A stretch of DNA of 64,000 bases from assembly GCF_000504285.1 (NCBI RefSeq), contig NZ_KI632511.1:6182154-6246153 (forward strand), given 5' to 3'. Both the position numbers and the translations under genes were made by a program. Positions 8,974 through 18,722 of this stretch are shown here, piece after piece (the stretch's first letter is position 1; every line of letters starts with the position of its first letter). The notes under the pieces were generated by a model that was not told the origin of the DNA, made no database searches, and saw only the letters and a program-made list of their open reading frames with translations. Source of the DNA: Actinospica robiniae DSM 44927 (GTDB taxonomy: Bacteria > Actinomycetota > Actinomycetes > Streptomycetales > Catenulisporaceae).

Positions 8974-9380
8974 CAGCCCACGGCACCCTCCATCACGTCG
9001 AGCTCTGGGTCCCCGACCTGAGCCGAGCCGTCCGCGGCTTCGGCTGGCTCCTCGCCGAACTCGGCTACGAGCAGTACCAGGACTGGCCGGATGGAAGAAG
9101 CTGGCGCAAAGGCGCGACCTACATCGTCGTCGAAGCATCCCCCGCCCGCACGGCCGAAACCCACGACCGCCGCCGCCCCGGCCTGAACCACCTCGCGTTC
9201 CACATCCGCGACCGCGCCACCCTCGACGCCCTCGTCGCAATAGCCCCCGAGCACGGCTGGTCGCTGATGTTCCAAGACAGCCACCCCTACGCGGGCGGCG
9301 AACAACACGAGGCGGGCTATCTAGAGGACGAGGACGGCTTCGAGGTAGAACTCGTGGTCGTCCGCGACGAAGAAGGCTGA
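8949..9380 (+). CDS. VOC-family (glyoxalase/bleomycin-resistance-type) protein
   Basis: 143 residues. It begins with the betaalphabetabetabeta module HHVELWVPDLSRAVRGFGWLL and ends with the second module (GLNHLAFHIRDRATLD ... GYLEDEDGFEVELVV). Putative metal-ligand positions are His near 15, His in NHLAFH and Glu in the last strand. Substrate unknown; such singletons include small-molecule detoxification enzymes. It sits in a poorly conserved patch beside a tRNA gene, so it may be acquired. Confidence 0.75.
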   Translation: MAAATDRSSAHGTLHHVELWVPDLSRAVRGFGWLLAELGYEQYQDWPDGRSWRKGATYIVVEASPARTAETHDRRRPGLNHLAFHIRDRATLDALVAIAPEHGWSLMFQDSHPYAGGEQHEAGYLEDEDGFEVELVVVRDEEG

Positions 9381-9440
9381 TGGGTGGGTGGCCACGTTCA
9401 CCATCCCGGCCGGAGCAACCGGGTTCACCGACCGCAGCGC

Positions 9441-9692
9441 CTACCCGCGCTGCCTTGCCGTTACGGCGTCAGCGTGGTGAGTCACGCGACGACGCCGGGA
9501 CCTCTCGCCGAGGGTGACCGCTGCCGCCATCAACGGAACATATACGCACATGTGCAGGAGAAGGGACTTCATCACGTGGTCGTGAAACGTCAGCACTGAG
9601 AGAAAGATCCCCACGAGACCTGCCACGTATACAACGACCACGTTGACGGCAAAGAAAATCGGCAGCGACTGCGCCCGCATCCATCTGGTCAT
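9441..9692 (-). CDS. Small two-helix membrane protein, unknown
   Basis: 83 residues: basic N-terminus (MTRWMRAQ), two hydrophobic helices (about 9-34, beginning LPIFFAVNVVVVYVAG, and about 43-60, LLLHMCVYVPLMAAAV), then a basic tail. The hydrophobic pattern and lower GC than the surroundings suggest a real but possibly foreign gene. No family recognised. Confidence 0.5.
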   Translation of the reverse strand: MTRWMRAQSLPIFFAVNVVVVYVAGLVGIFLSVLTFHDHVMKSLLLHMCVYVPLMAAAVTLGERSRRRRVTHHADAVTARQRG

Positions 9693-9797
9693 GTCAGCAT
9701 GATGGCAACCCTGTCACTGCCACGCCAGCGGTATGCGCAACCACTCCGATGCGAGCTCGGCGCAAAATCGAACAGAACAGGCCATACCCACCGGCGT

Positions 9798-10037
9798 TCA
9801 GATGAAGGGGCCGTCGAGAACCTCGTATTCGCACCAGTCCCCGATGACGTACTGCTTGGAGTACTCGAAGGTCGCGGTCCGGTCGGCGGCAGGCCTGCGT
9901 GGCAGGTGCAGCCGGACTCCGGTGATGACACCGTCCTCGAACCCGCCGAATCGTGCGAAGAACTCCGTGCGGGTGTCCGCGGTGAGCCGGGTAGCGGTCA
10001 TCTTCGGGCCACCTCGGCCTTCCCTCTGCCGATACAT
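9798..10037 (-). CDS. Hypothetical protein, probably truncated
   Basis: 79 residues or fewer: the likely start is the Met in GGPKMTATRLTADT. The middle reads like a real domain (RTEFFARFGGFEDGVITGVRLHL, then TFEYSKQYVIGDWCEYEVLDGPF) and then stops abruptly. The pattern resembles the N-terminal half of small actinobacterial proteins of about 130-150 residues, so it is probably a 3'-truncated gene. Function unknown. Confidence 0.5.
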   Translation of the reverse strand: MYRQREGRGGPKMTATRLTADTRTEFFARFGGFEDGVITGVRLHLPRRPAADRTATFEYSKQYVIGDWCEYEVLDGPFI

Positions 10038-10107
10038 GCGCTGCTCGACTCGTCCTCGGCGGTGTACTCCGCCGACTGACCTGAGATCTCCGGTGATTCT
10101 CGTTGGG

Positions 10108-10180
10108 AGCCGACGGGGGGACTCGAACCCCCAACCACCTGTTTACAAGACAGGTGCGCTGCCAATTGCGCCACGCCGGC
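10108..10180 (-). tRNA. tRNA-Thr, anticodon TGT
   Basis: On the minus strand GCCGGCG pairs with CGTCGGC (acceptor stem), the anticodon arm is CCTGT CTTGTAA ACAGG with anticodon TGT, and the T arm is GGGGG TTCGAGT CCCCC. The discriminator base is T. It reads ACA codons, rare in this GC-rich genome. The tRNA 3' end faces the decayed 8.6-10.1 kb patch. Confidence 0.92.
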
Positions 10181-10280
10181 CGGTGCCGGGCGACGTGGGG
10201 CGCCGCTGCCGGACGCTGCCATGGTACCGGGCGGGGCGGGTGGGGGACAGCGGATTGGGGAGTTGGGAGGGCTGGGGCTC

Positions 10281-10309
10281 TTGGCAAAAGGATCGTAAGA
10301 CTATACGGT
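10281..10309 (+). promoter_or_regulatory. Putative promoter of the msiK-like gene
   Basis: TTGGCA (10281-10286), 17-bp spacer, TACGGT (10304-10309). This would leave a 5' leader of about 105 nt before the ATG at 10422. Confidence 0.5.
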
Positions 10310-10421
10310 CGGACGAGGTCCTGTCTGCTCAACCGCTGTGTGCGACTGCTCGGGCGGGGCCATGGCCTTCCAACTCGGATCGTCCGGCACGTTCCTGCCG
10401 GTTGAAAGGGTGTATCCCACC

Positions 10422-11507
<1,086 letters not shown>

Positions 11508-11524
11508 GCGCAGCCAGACGTAAG

Positions 11525-11565
11525 AGCGGCGCCTCCCGATCGGTCATCGATCGGGAGGCGCCGCT
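11525..11565. terminator. Strong bidirectional terminator
   Basis: 18-bp perfect inverted repeat (AGCGGCGCCTCCCGATCG and its complement) with loop GTCAT, followed by CTTTG. It lies between convergent msiK and rlmB. Confidence 0.85.
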
Positions 11566-11611
11566 CTTTGCTTCGTCAGCGGATCGCCGGCGGGCCTGCG
11601 CGGCCGCGCGG

Positions 11612-12619
11612 CTAGAGCCGGCCGGCCCGCCGGCGGCGCTGGGCCACCTCGTAGAGCGCGATGGCTGCGGCCACGCCCGCGTTGAGCGACTCGGTCGCCG
11701 CGGCGATCGGGATACGCACCGTCAGGTCGCAGGTCTGCTGCACCAGCCGGGACAGGCCCTTGCCCTCCGAGCCGATCACGAGCGCCAGCGGGTCCGAGCC
11801 GGCCTCCAGGTCGGCCAGGTCCACCGTGCCGTTCGCGGCCAGGCCGACCACGACCAGGCCCTGCTTCTGGTACGACTCGAGCGTCCGGGTCAGGTTTCCG
11901 GCCTGGGCCACCGGGACGCGCGCGGCGGCACCGGCGGAGGTCTTCCACGCACCGGCGGTCATTCCGGCGCTGCGACGCTCCGGGATGACGACGCCCTGCG
12001 CGCCGAACGCGGCGGCGGAACGGATCACGGCGCCGAGGTTGCGCGGGTCGGTGACGCCGTCGAGGGCGACGATCAGCGGGGTCTCGGCGGCGTCCTCGGC
12101 CTGCCGCAGCAGGTCGTCCGGGTGCGCGTAGGAGTACTGCGGGATCTGCAGCGCGACGCCCTGGTGGATGGCGCCGTCGGTGAGCCGGTCCACCTCCTGG
12201 CGGGAGACCTCGAGCACGGGCAGGCCGCGCTGGGTGGCCAGGGTGATCGACTCGCGCACCCGGTCGTCGATGTCGATCATCGCGGCGACGTACAGCGTGG
12301 TCGCCGGGATCTGCGCGCGCAGCGCCTCGACCACCGAGTTGCGGCCCGCGATCAGCTCGCTGATCTGCCGGTTCGCCTTGTACGGGACCTTCGGGCGGGC
12401 GGGGCCGCGGCCACCGCTGCCGGTGCCCTGGGCGCGGCGGGTCGCCGAGGCGGCCCGCTTGGCCGCGGGGTGCTTGGCCCGGTCCACCGCCTTCGGCGTC
12501 GGGCCCTTGCCCTCGAGGCCCTGCTTGCGCTGCCCGCCCGAGCCCTTCATCGCGCCCTTGCGCGAGGATCCTGCCTTGTTGCCGCGTCCACCGAGGCCGC
12601 CGCCCTTACCGCCTGCCAT
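11612..12619 (-). CDS. rlmB: 23S rRNA 2'-O-ribose methyltransferase, TrmH/RlmB family
   Basis: 335 residues from the ATG at 12619. A basic Gly/Lys/Arg-rich extension (about 1-80) precedes the substrate-binding domain (LIAGRNSVVEALRA) and the SPOUT knot methyltransferase: LDGVTDPRNLGAVIRSA (motif 1), LVIGSEGKGLSRLV (motif 2), IPIAAATESLNAGVAAAIAL (motif 3). It methylates a guanosine in 23S rRNA using AdoMet. It lies 46 bp downstream of cysS on the same strand, a widely conserved pair. Confidence 0.93.
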   Translation of the reverse strand: MAGGKGGGLGGRGNKAGSSRKGAMKGSGGQRKQGLEGKGPTPKAVDRAKHPAAKRAASATRRAQGTGSGGRGPARPKVPYKANRQISELIAGRNSVVEALRAQIPATTLYVAAMIDIDDRVRESITLATQRGLPVLEVSRQEVDRLTDGAIHQGVALQIPQYSYAHPDDLLRQAEDAAETPLIVALDGVTDPRNLGAVIRSAAAFGAQGVVIPERRSAGMTAGAWKTSAGAAARVPVAQAGNLTRTLESYQKQGLVVVGLAANGTVDLADLEAGSDPLALVIGSEGKGLSRLVQQTCDLTVRIPIAAATESLNAGVAAAIALYEVAQRRRRAGRL

Positions 12620-12665
12620 GTCAGCGGCCTTTCTGTTATTCGTGTTCCGTTTTCGGATGGTCTGA

Positions 12666-14066
12666 TCAGGTGAGGGTCCACCGCGGCCCGGCCGGGGTGT
12701 CCTCGATCTGCACGCCGGCCGCGCCGAGCGAGGCCCGGATCTCGTCGGCCGCCGTGAAGTCCTTGCGGGCGCGCGCCGCCTGCCGCTGCTCGAGCGCGAC
12801 GGCGACCAGCTTGCCGATCGTCTCGCGCAGCTCGGCCGCGTCGTCCTGGTCGGCCTCGCCGGCCCACGGCTCGCTGAACGGGTCGAGGCCGAGCACGCGC
12901 AGCATCGCCAGCGTCTCGGCCAGCCGCGCGGCGACGGTCTCCTTGTCCCCGTCGGCGAGCGCGACATTCCCGGCTCGCACGGTCTGGTGCAGCACCGCTA
13001 TCGCCTGCGGGACGCCGAGGTCGTCGTCCATGGCCTCGGCGAACGCGTCCAGCACCTGGTCGTTCGCCGCGACCGGGCCGGCCAGCTCCACCGCGCGGGT
13101 GAGGAACTGCTCGATCCGAGCGTACGCCGTGCCCGCCTCCTCGATCGCCTCCTCAGAGTATTCGATCATGGAGCGGTAGTGCGGATTGACCAGGTAGTAG
13201 CGCAGCACGACCGGCCGGTGCCGCTTGGCCACCTCTTCGACGAGCAGCGCGTTGCCGAGCGACTTGCCCATCTTCAGGTTCTTGACCGTCACCCAGGCGT
13301 TGTGCAGCCAGTACTGGGCGAACGCGTCGCCGACGCCCTTGGACTGGGCGATCTCGTTCTCGTGGTGCGGGAAGATCAGGTCGAGGCCGCCGCCGTGGAT
13401 GTCGAAGGCGGTGCCGAGGTACTTGTGCGTCATCGCCGAGCACTCGAGGTGCCAGCCGGGCCGGCCCGGGCCCCAGGGGCTGTCCCAGAACGGCTCGCCC
13501 GGCTTCGCGCCCTTCCACAGGGTGAAGTCGCGCGGGTCCCGCTTGGCGTTCTTCGGGTCGGCGTCGTCGGCGCTGAGCATGTCGCCGAGGCGCTGGTTGG
13601 ACAGGGCGCCGTACTCGGGGAACGAGCGCACGTCGTAGTAGACGTCGCCGCCGGCGGCGTAGGCGTGACCGCGTTCGATCAGGTCCGCGGTCATCGCGAT
13701 CATCTCGGGGATGTGGCCGGTGGCGCGCGGCTCGACGCTCGGCGGGAGGCAGCCGAGCAGGGTGTAGGCCTTGGTGGCCTCCCGCTCGTACCTGCTGGCC
13801 ACCCGCCAGTACTCGACCTCCTGCTCCGCGGCCTTCCTGAGGATCTTGTCGTCGATGTCGGTGACGTTGCGGCAGTAGGTGACTTCGAACCCGCGGTAGG
13901 TGAGCCAGCGCGCGAGCACGTCGAATGCGACACCGAAACGGATGTGCCCGATGTGGGGCGCGCCCTGGACAGTCAGCCCGCAGCCGTAGATCGAGACCTT
14001 GCCCGGGGTGAGGGGCACGAAGTCGCGAACGCTGCGCGTGGCGGTGTCATAAAGGCGGAGAGTCAC
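12666..14066 (-). CDS. cysS: Cysteinyl-tRNA synthetase
   Basis: 466 residues from a GTG. Class Ia synthetase: [17 protein letters not shown] contains the zinc-ligand Cys and the HIGH motif, [10 protein letters not shown] follows, WHLECSAM and PHHENEIAQ supply the other zinc ligands, and KMGKSLGN is the KMSKS loop (Gly in place of the first Ser). The ending [15 protein letters not shown] is typical of CysS. The mycothiol ligase MshC is a close paralogue, but the ITDIDDKI-type motif and the length support CysS. Operon with rlmB. Confidence 0.94.
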   Translation of the reverse strand: MTLRLYDTATRSVRDFVPLTPGKVSIYGCGLTVQGAPHIGHIRFGVAFDVLARWLTYRGFEVTYCRNVTDIDDKILRKAAEQEVEYWRVASRYEREATKAYTLLGCLPPSVEPRATGHIPEMIAMTADLIERGHAYAAGGDVYYDVRSFPEYGALSNQRLGDMLSADDADPKNAKRDPRDFTLWKGAKPGEPFWDSPWGPGRPGWHLECSAMTHKYLGTAFDIHGGGLDLIFPHHENEIAQSKGVGDAFAQYWLHNAWVTVKNLKMGKSLGNALLVEEVAKRHRPVVLRYYLVNPHYRSMIEYSEEAIEEAGTAYARIEQFLTRAVELAGPVAANDQVLDAFAEAMDDDLGVPQAIAVLHQTVRAGNVALADGDKETVAARLAETLAMLRVLGLDPFSEPWAGEADQDDAAELRETIGKLVAVALEQRQAARARKDFTAADEIRASLGAAGVQIEDTPAGPRWTLT

Positions 14067-14112
14067 AGTGACAAGGCTACCGGGAGATCACGGCTGCTCT
14101 CGCTCGAAATGG

Positions 14113-14976
14113 CTAAGGCAGCCGGTACTGGTTGTCCGCGGTGCGCACGGCCAGACCGTCGGCGATCAGGCCCTGCAGAGCGCGCCCGCGCTGGGCTTCG
14201 TCGGGCCAGGCCGTGAACAGCGCGTCCGCCTCCACCGGGGCGTGCGCCGCGCGGAGTACGGCGAGCAGCGCGCCGCGGCACTGGCGGTCGGTGCCGGTGT
14301 ACGTCTGGCCGCGACGGGCCGGGCCGACGTGCTCGGGGTAGCCGGAGTCGCGCCATTTGCACAGCTCGGCGACCGGGCACTGCTCGCATCGCGGGGTCTT
14401 CGCGGTGCAGACCAGCGCGCCGAGCTCCATCGAGGCCGCCGCCCAGGCCGCGGCGTCGGAGGCCTGCTCGGGCAGTATCCGCCGGGCCAGTTCGCGCTCG
14501 GCGGCGCTGACCGCGGTGGCCGGGTACTGGGCGCCGGAGTACGCGCGGGCCAGCACCCGGCGCACGTTCGTGTCGAGGACGGCGTGCCTGCGGCCGTAGG
14601 CGAAGGAGGCGACCGCCGCCGCGGTGTAGTCGCCGATGCCCGGCAGAGCCCGTAGTTCGTCGTAGTCCGACGGAACGACGCCGCCGTGCCGCTGCGCGAT
14701 CGCGGTCGCGGCCCCGTGCAGCCTCAGCGCGCGGCGCGGGTAGCCGAGCCGCCCCCAGGCGCGCACGGCCTCACCGCTCGCCTCCGCGGCCAGGTCGCCC
14801 GGCTCGGGCCAGCGGGTGAGCCAGACCTCGTATACCGGCAGGACGCGCGAGACCGGGGTCTGCTGCAGCATGAATTCACTGACCAACACGCCCCAGGCAC
14901 CTGCTTCGGGCCGACGCCACGGCAGGTCCCGCTGGTTCTGCCGGTACCATCCGACAGTGAGTTCGATCACGGACAT
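14113..14976 (-). CDS. mutY: A/G-specific adenine DNA glycosylase MutY
   Basis: 287 residues from the ATG at 14976. Helix-hairpin-helix LPGIGDYTAAAVASFAYG, catalytic Glu region SEFMLQQTPVSRV, catalytic Asp in VLDTNVRRVLAR, and the 4Fe-4S ligands in CTAKTPRCEQCPVAELC (C-x6-C-x2-C-x5-C). It removes adenine opposite 8-oxoguanine. It is shorter than the E. coli protein (350) and ends with a short wHTH-like segment, so the C-terminal 8-oxoG-recognition domain is lacking or much reduced, as in other actinobacterial forms. Confidence 0.92.
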   Translation of the reverse strand: MSVIELTVGWYRQNQRDLPWRRPEAGAWGVLVSEFMLQQTPVSRVLPVYEVWLTRWPEPGDLAAEASGEAVRAWGRLGYPRRALRLHGAATAIAQRHGGVVPSDYDELRALPGIGDYTAAAVASFAYGRRHAVLDTNVRRVLARAYSGAQYPATAVSAAERELARRILPEQASDAAAWAAASMELGALVCTAKTPRCEQCPVAELCKWRDSGYPEHVGPARRGQTYTGTDRQCRGALLAVLRAAHAPVEADALFTAWPDEAQRGRALQGLIADGLAVRTADNQYRLP

Positions 14977-15055
14977 GACCACATTGTCCCATTGTCGAAC
15001 ACGCTGGCTGAACAATCCTTCGTAGTGTGTCCTCGATGCCTTAAGGTGACGTCCC

Positions 15056-15841
15056 GTGGGTACCTTCCGCAACCCGGTGGGTCCGCTGCCTTCTTCTGTT
15101 TACTGGCGGCGGCGTCTCGTGGTGCTCGGAGTCCCGCTCTTCATCATCCTGTTGATCGCCTATGCCTGCAGCGGAACCTCCGGCAACCCGCAGAGCACGT
15201 CCGGCGCCATAGGGGCACAGTCCAGCGCGACCCCGAGCGGCGGCGCCGTGATCACCCCGGCCCCGGGCGAGACGCAGTCCGGCCCGCCCGAGGGTTCTTA
15301 TCCGGGCGGCGGCCCCGGCGGAGGCAATGGCGGGTCCAACGGTGCGGCCGGCGGCGCGACCGGAACCGCCGGCGCGACGGGCTCGGCCGCGGCCGGTTCG
15401 GTCGGCGGCGCCGCGGGTGGCACGGGCGGCGGCGGAGGCAGCGGCTGCGCACTGACGCTGACCCTCGCGCTGGACCGCACCTCGGCCTCGGGGCCGGTCA
15501 CCTACCCGGCGGGTACGTTCCCGACCTTCAAGATCACCGGCACCGACTCCGGCTCGGCCAACTGCACCGTCGACGTCTCCGGGCGCTCGCTCGTGATCAC
15601 GGTCGCGGCTCAGGGTTCGAGTACGCCGAAGTGGAGTTCGGCGACCTGTTCCGGCGCCGGCGATCTGCGCGTGCTCGGCCCGTCCGACTCGCAGACGTTC
15701 CCGGTGCAGTGGAAGCGCTGGGAGTCGCAGGGGCAGACGTGCCCGGTCTCGAAGCTGCCGACGGTCCCGCCGGGCAGTTACACGGTGAGCGTGTCGGTGG
15801 ACGGCGTCTCGGCCACGCCCGTCTCGTTCGTGCTCGCCTGA
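15056..15841 (+). CDS. Membrane-anchored, Gly/Ala-rich exported protein, unknown
   Basis: 261 residues from a GTG. An N-terminal hydrophobic helix (VVLGVPLFIILLIAYAC) ends in a Cys but lacks a proper lipobox, so it is probably a signal anchor. A disordered Gly/Ala/Thr linker (about 45-138) precedes a beta-sandwich-like domain (about 140-261: LTLALDRTSASGPVTYPAGT ... VSVSVDGVSATPVSF) with Cys residues that could form disulfides. Divergent from mutY. Similar anchored proteins occur beside disA/mutY in actinomycetes; function unknown. Confidence 0.75.
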   Translation: MGTFRNPVGPLPSSVYWRRRLVVLGVPLFIILLIAYACSGTSGNPQSTSGAIGAQSSATPSGGAVITPAPGETQSGPPEGSYPGGGPGGGNGGSNGAAGGATGTAGATGSAAAGSVGGAAGGTGGGGGSGCALTLTLALDRTSASGPVTYPAGTFPTFKITGTDSGSANCTVDVSGRSLVITVAAQGSSTPKWSSATCSGAGDLRVLGPSDSQTFPVQWKRWESQGQTCPVSKLPTVPPGSYTVSVSVDGVSATPVSFVLA

Positions 15842-15857
15842 TCCCGGCGAGCAGAGC

Positions 15858-15935
15858 GGAATCGGCCGACCGGAACCAGCCGGCCTGGATCAGCCGACCG
15901 GAATCAGCAGGCGGAACCAGCCGACCGGAATCAGA
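15858..15935. repeat. Imperfect short tandem repeats between convergent genes
   Basis: Repeated variants of the unit CAGCCGACCGGAATC/ACC occur about five times between the stop of the 15056 gene and the stop of disA. The repeats can fold partially and may serve as a terminator; they are otherwise a simple-sequence expansion. Confidence 0.6.
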
Positions 15936-17022
15936 CGTAGCGCTCGAGGATCGAGGACTCGGCCAGCCGGGACAGGCCCTCGCGCACGGTGCGGGCGCGG
16001 GTCTCGCCGACGCCTTCGACCGCCTGCAGATCGGCCACGGAGGCGGCCAGCAGCTTCTGCAGCCCGCCGAAGTGCTCGACCAGCCGGTCGATGACGGTGT
16101 TGGGCAGCCGCGGCACCTTGGCCAGCAGCCGGAAGCCGCGCGGCGAGGCGGCGGAGTCCAGGGACTCGGCGCTGCCGGAGAAGCCCAGCGCGCGGGCCAC
16201 GGCGGTGAGCTCCAGCAGTTCGGTGCGGTCGAGCGCGTCGAGGTCGGCGAGGGTCTCCGGCACGGTGCGCGACTTGCGGCCGCTGCGCTCGATCAGGTAG
16301 TCCCGGGCGACGAGCTCGCGGTCCGTGTCCACGCCCGCGACCAGCTCGTCGAGCTGCAGCTCGAGCAGCCGGCCGTCCACGCCGAGCTGGACCACGTAGC
16401 CCTCGATCTCGACCGCGATCCGCCGCACCATCTCCAGCCGCTGCGCCACCTGAGCGACGTCGCGGACGGTGACCAGGTCCTCGATCTCCAGCGCGGAGAG
16501 CGTGCCGGCCACCTCGTCGAGGCGCAGTTTGTAGCGCTCGAGCGTGGCCAGGGCCTGATTGGCCTTGGACAGGATGGTGCCGGAGTCCTCCAGCACGGTG
16601 CGCCGGCCCTGGTGGTAGAGCGCGATCAGCTGCATCGACTGGCTGACCGAGACCACCGGGTACCCGGTCTGCTTATTCACCCGTTCGGCCGTACGGTGCC
16701 GGGTTCCGGTCTCCACCGTGGCGATCGCCGGGTCCGGCACCAGCTGCACCCCGGCGCGCAGGATCCGGGAGCCGTCCTTGGTGAGCACGACCGCGCCGTC
16801 CATCTTCGACAGCTCGCGCACCCGGGTGGCCGAGAACTCCACGTCCAGCACGAACCCGCCGGTGCAGATCGACTCCACCATCTTGTCGAAGCCGAGCACG
16901 ATCAGCGCTCCGGTGCGCCCGCGCAGAATGCGCTCAAGGCCCTCGCGCAGCGCGGTGCCGGGGGCCAGTGCCGCCAGCGTCATGCGCTGCGAGTCCTGGC
17001 CCGCGGGGTCGTTGGCTGCCAT
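15931..17022 (-). CDS. disA: DNA integrity scanning protein / diadenylate cyclase DisA
   Basis: 363 residues from the ATG at 17022. The N-terminal DAC domain carries the two catalytic motifs [10 protein letters not shown] and [10 protein letters not shown]; a coiled helical spine follows, then a C-terminal helix-hairpin-helix DNA-binding domain ([19 protein letters not shown]). It makes cyclic di-AMP and responds to branched DNA. It lies 71 bp downstream of radA on the same strand; this radA-disA pair is conserved and RadA is known to modulate DisA. Confidence 0.96.
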   Translation of the reverse strand: MAANDPAGQDSQRMTLAALAPGTALREGLERILRGRTGALIVLGFDKMVESICTGGFVLDVEFSATRVRELSKMDGAVVLTKDGSRILRAGVQLVPDPAIATVETGTRHRTAERVNKQTGYPVVSVSQSMQLIALYHQGRRTVLEDSGTILSKANQALATLERYKLRLDEVAGTLSALEIEDLVTVRDVAQVAQRLEMVRRIAVEIEGYVVQLGVDGRLLELQLDELVAGVDTDRELVARDYLIERSGRKSRTVPETLADLDALDRTELLELTAVARALGFSGSAESLDSAASPRGFRLLAKVPRLPNTVIDRLVEHFGGLQKLLAASVADLQAVEGVGETRARTVREGLSRLAESSILERYV

Positions 17023-17093
17023 GCTCGACGCTCCGTCGCTTTCGGGCTTTTGTGCGGATAGGTGCCGCGAGAATCGGTGATCCTGTGTGGATT

Positions 17094-18557
17094 CTACCGG
17101 CTGATCATCTGATTCCGCGGGCCGGAGTCCGCTGCGCGCCCCCTCGGCGCCCCGTCCGCCGGAGCGGTCAGGTCGTGCAGGGCCACGAGCGCGTCGGCGA
17201 TGTCGGAGACCTCGATCACCCGCATCCCCTCCGGGGCCTTGGGCGCCTCGCCGCCCGGCGCCGGCCGCGGCACCAGGCCGATGCGGAAGCCGAGCCGGGC
17301 CGCCTCGGACAGTCGGCGGCCGAGACCGGAGACCGGCCGCACCTCGCCGGCCAGGCCCAGCTCGCCGAACGCGGCCACCGTCGGCGGCAGCGGCGCGTCG
17401 ATCGCGGCCGTGGTCATGGCCAGTGCCACGGCCAAATCCGCCGCCGGATCCACCAGCCGCACCCCGCCCACGGTCGCGGCGAACACGTCGTTCTTGGCCA
17501 GCGGCACCCGGCCGCGGCGTTCCAGCACGGCCATCACCATCGAGACCCGCGAGCCGTCGAGGCCGGAATTGGCCCGGCGCGGCTGCGGCAGCGGCGAGGG
17601 CGCCACCAGCGCCTGCACCTCGCACACCAGCGGCCGGCGGCCCTCGAGCGTGACGGTGACGCAGGTGCCCGGCACCGCCTCGCTGCGCTGGGAGAGGAAG
17701 AGCCCTGACGGGTCGGGCAGGCCCTTGATGCCGGACTCGCGCATCTCGAAGCAGCCGATCTCGTCGGTCGGGCCGTAGCGGTTCTTGACCGCCCGCACGA
17801 TCCGCAGGGTGGAGTGGCGGTCGCCCTCGAACTGCAGCACCACGTCCACCAGGTGCTCGAGCACGCGCGGGCCGGCGATGTTGCCGTCCTTGGTGACGTG
17901 CCCGACCAGGATGGTGGCCAGGTCCCGCTCCTTGGCCACCCGGATCAGCGCGGCGCACACCTCGCGTACCTGGGTGATGCCGCCGGCCACGCCGTCCACC
18001 TCGGCCGAGGCGACCGTCTGGACCGAGTCCAGGATCAGCAGGCCCGGGTCGACCGTCTCGATCTGGCCGAGGACGGCGGCCAGATCCGTCTCCGCGGCCA
18101 GGTACAGCTCCTCGTGCAGCGCGCCGATCCGGTCCGCGCGCACCCGCACCTGGGCCGTCGACTCCTCGCCGGTGATCACGAGGGCCGGGCGGGCCGAGCC
18201 GGGCCGCCCGCGCGCGGCGTACGCGGCGGCCACCTCGAGCAGTAGCGTGGACTTGCCGACGCCGGGCTCCCCGGCCAGCAGCACCACCGCGCCCGGCACC
18301 AGGCCGCCGCCGAGCACCCGGTCGAGCTCGTCCACGCCGGTCGGCCGGGCCTTGGCCATGGTCGCGTCCACCTGCGCGATCGGACGCGCGGGGGCGCTGA
18401 CCGGGCCGGCCTTGACGGTGCGCGGCTTGGGCACGCCGAGCTCCTCCAAGGTGCCCCAGGCCTGGCACTCCGGGCAGCGGCCGAGCCATTTGACCGTGGT
18501 GGCCCCGCATTCCGCGCAGCGGTAGCCGGGACGGGCGGATTTGGTCGAGTTGGCCAT
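17094..18557 (-). CDS. radA: DNA repair protein RadA
   Basis: 487 residues from the ATG at 18557 ([17 protein letters not shown]); the frame is open further upstream but the zinc finger fits this start. Four-Cys zinc finger (CAECG ... CPECQ), Walker [10 protein letters not shown], the RadA-specific KNRYG motif and a C-terminal Lon-protease-like domain ([27 protein letters not shown]). It promotes branch migration in recombination. Upstream partner of disA. Confidence 0.95.
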   Translation of the reverse strand: MANSTKSARPGYRCAECGATTVKWLGRCPECQAWGTLEELGVPKPRTVKAGPVSAPARPIAQVDATMAKARPTGVDELDRVLGGGLVPGAVVLLAGEPGVGKSTLLLEVAAAYAARGRPGSARPALVITGEESTAQVRVRADRIGALHEELYLAAETDLAAVLGQIETVDPGLLILDSVQTVASAEVDGVAGGITQVREVCAALIRVAKERDLATILVGHVTKDGNIAGPRVLEHLVDVVLQFEGDRHSTLRIVRAVKNRYGPTDEIGCFEMRESGIKGLPDPSGLFLSQRSEAVPGTCVTVTLEGRRPLVCEVQALVAPSPLPQPRRANSGLDGSRVSMVMAVLERRGRVPLAKNDVFAATVGGVRLVDPAADLAVALAMTTAAIDAPLPPTVAAFGELGLAGEVRPVSGLGRRLSEAARLGFRIGLVPRPAPGGEAPKAPEGMRVIEVSDIADALVALHDLTAPADGAPRGRAADSGPRNQMISR

Positions 18558-18708
18558 GGCCGACACGGTAGCGGCAGCCGCCGACACGGCGCCGGACGGC
18601 CCGGCACGTGGCGGGGCGAGGCCGAATTTTTCCGGCATTTGCGGATCTTCGCGGCGAAGGGTCGTAACAGTTCGTACCGCTCAGTGGATTTCCAAACTCC
18701 CGATGGCC

Positions 18709-18714
18709 TAGCGT
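18709..18714 (+). promoter_or_regulatory. -10 element of a probable leaderless promoter
   Basis: TAGCGT within GGCCTAGCGTCC, 8 nt before the GTG at 18723. The same CCTAGCGTC string lies 7 nt before the GTG of the next paralogous gene at 20153. No clear -35 hexamer is seen. Confidence 0.5.
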
Positions 18715-18722
18715 CCTGTGCC

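Noticed and set aside
8689-9021. Plus-strand open frames upstream of the VOC gene
   Set aside because: Arg/Pro/Ser-rich shadow sequence opposite the chrB-like remnant; the minus-strand reading carries the recognisable motif.
9388-9480. Short open frame after the VOC gene (30 codons, plus strand)
   Set aside because: No homology recognised, overlaps the convergent membrane-protein gene, and no ribosome site.
10040-10107. Possible attachment-site repeat of the tRNA-Thr 3' end
   Set aside because: I could not find a second copy of the tRNA 3' end by eye within the patch; the island hypothesis rests on gene decay only.
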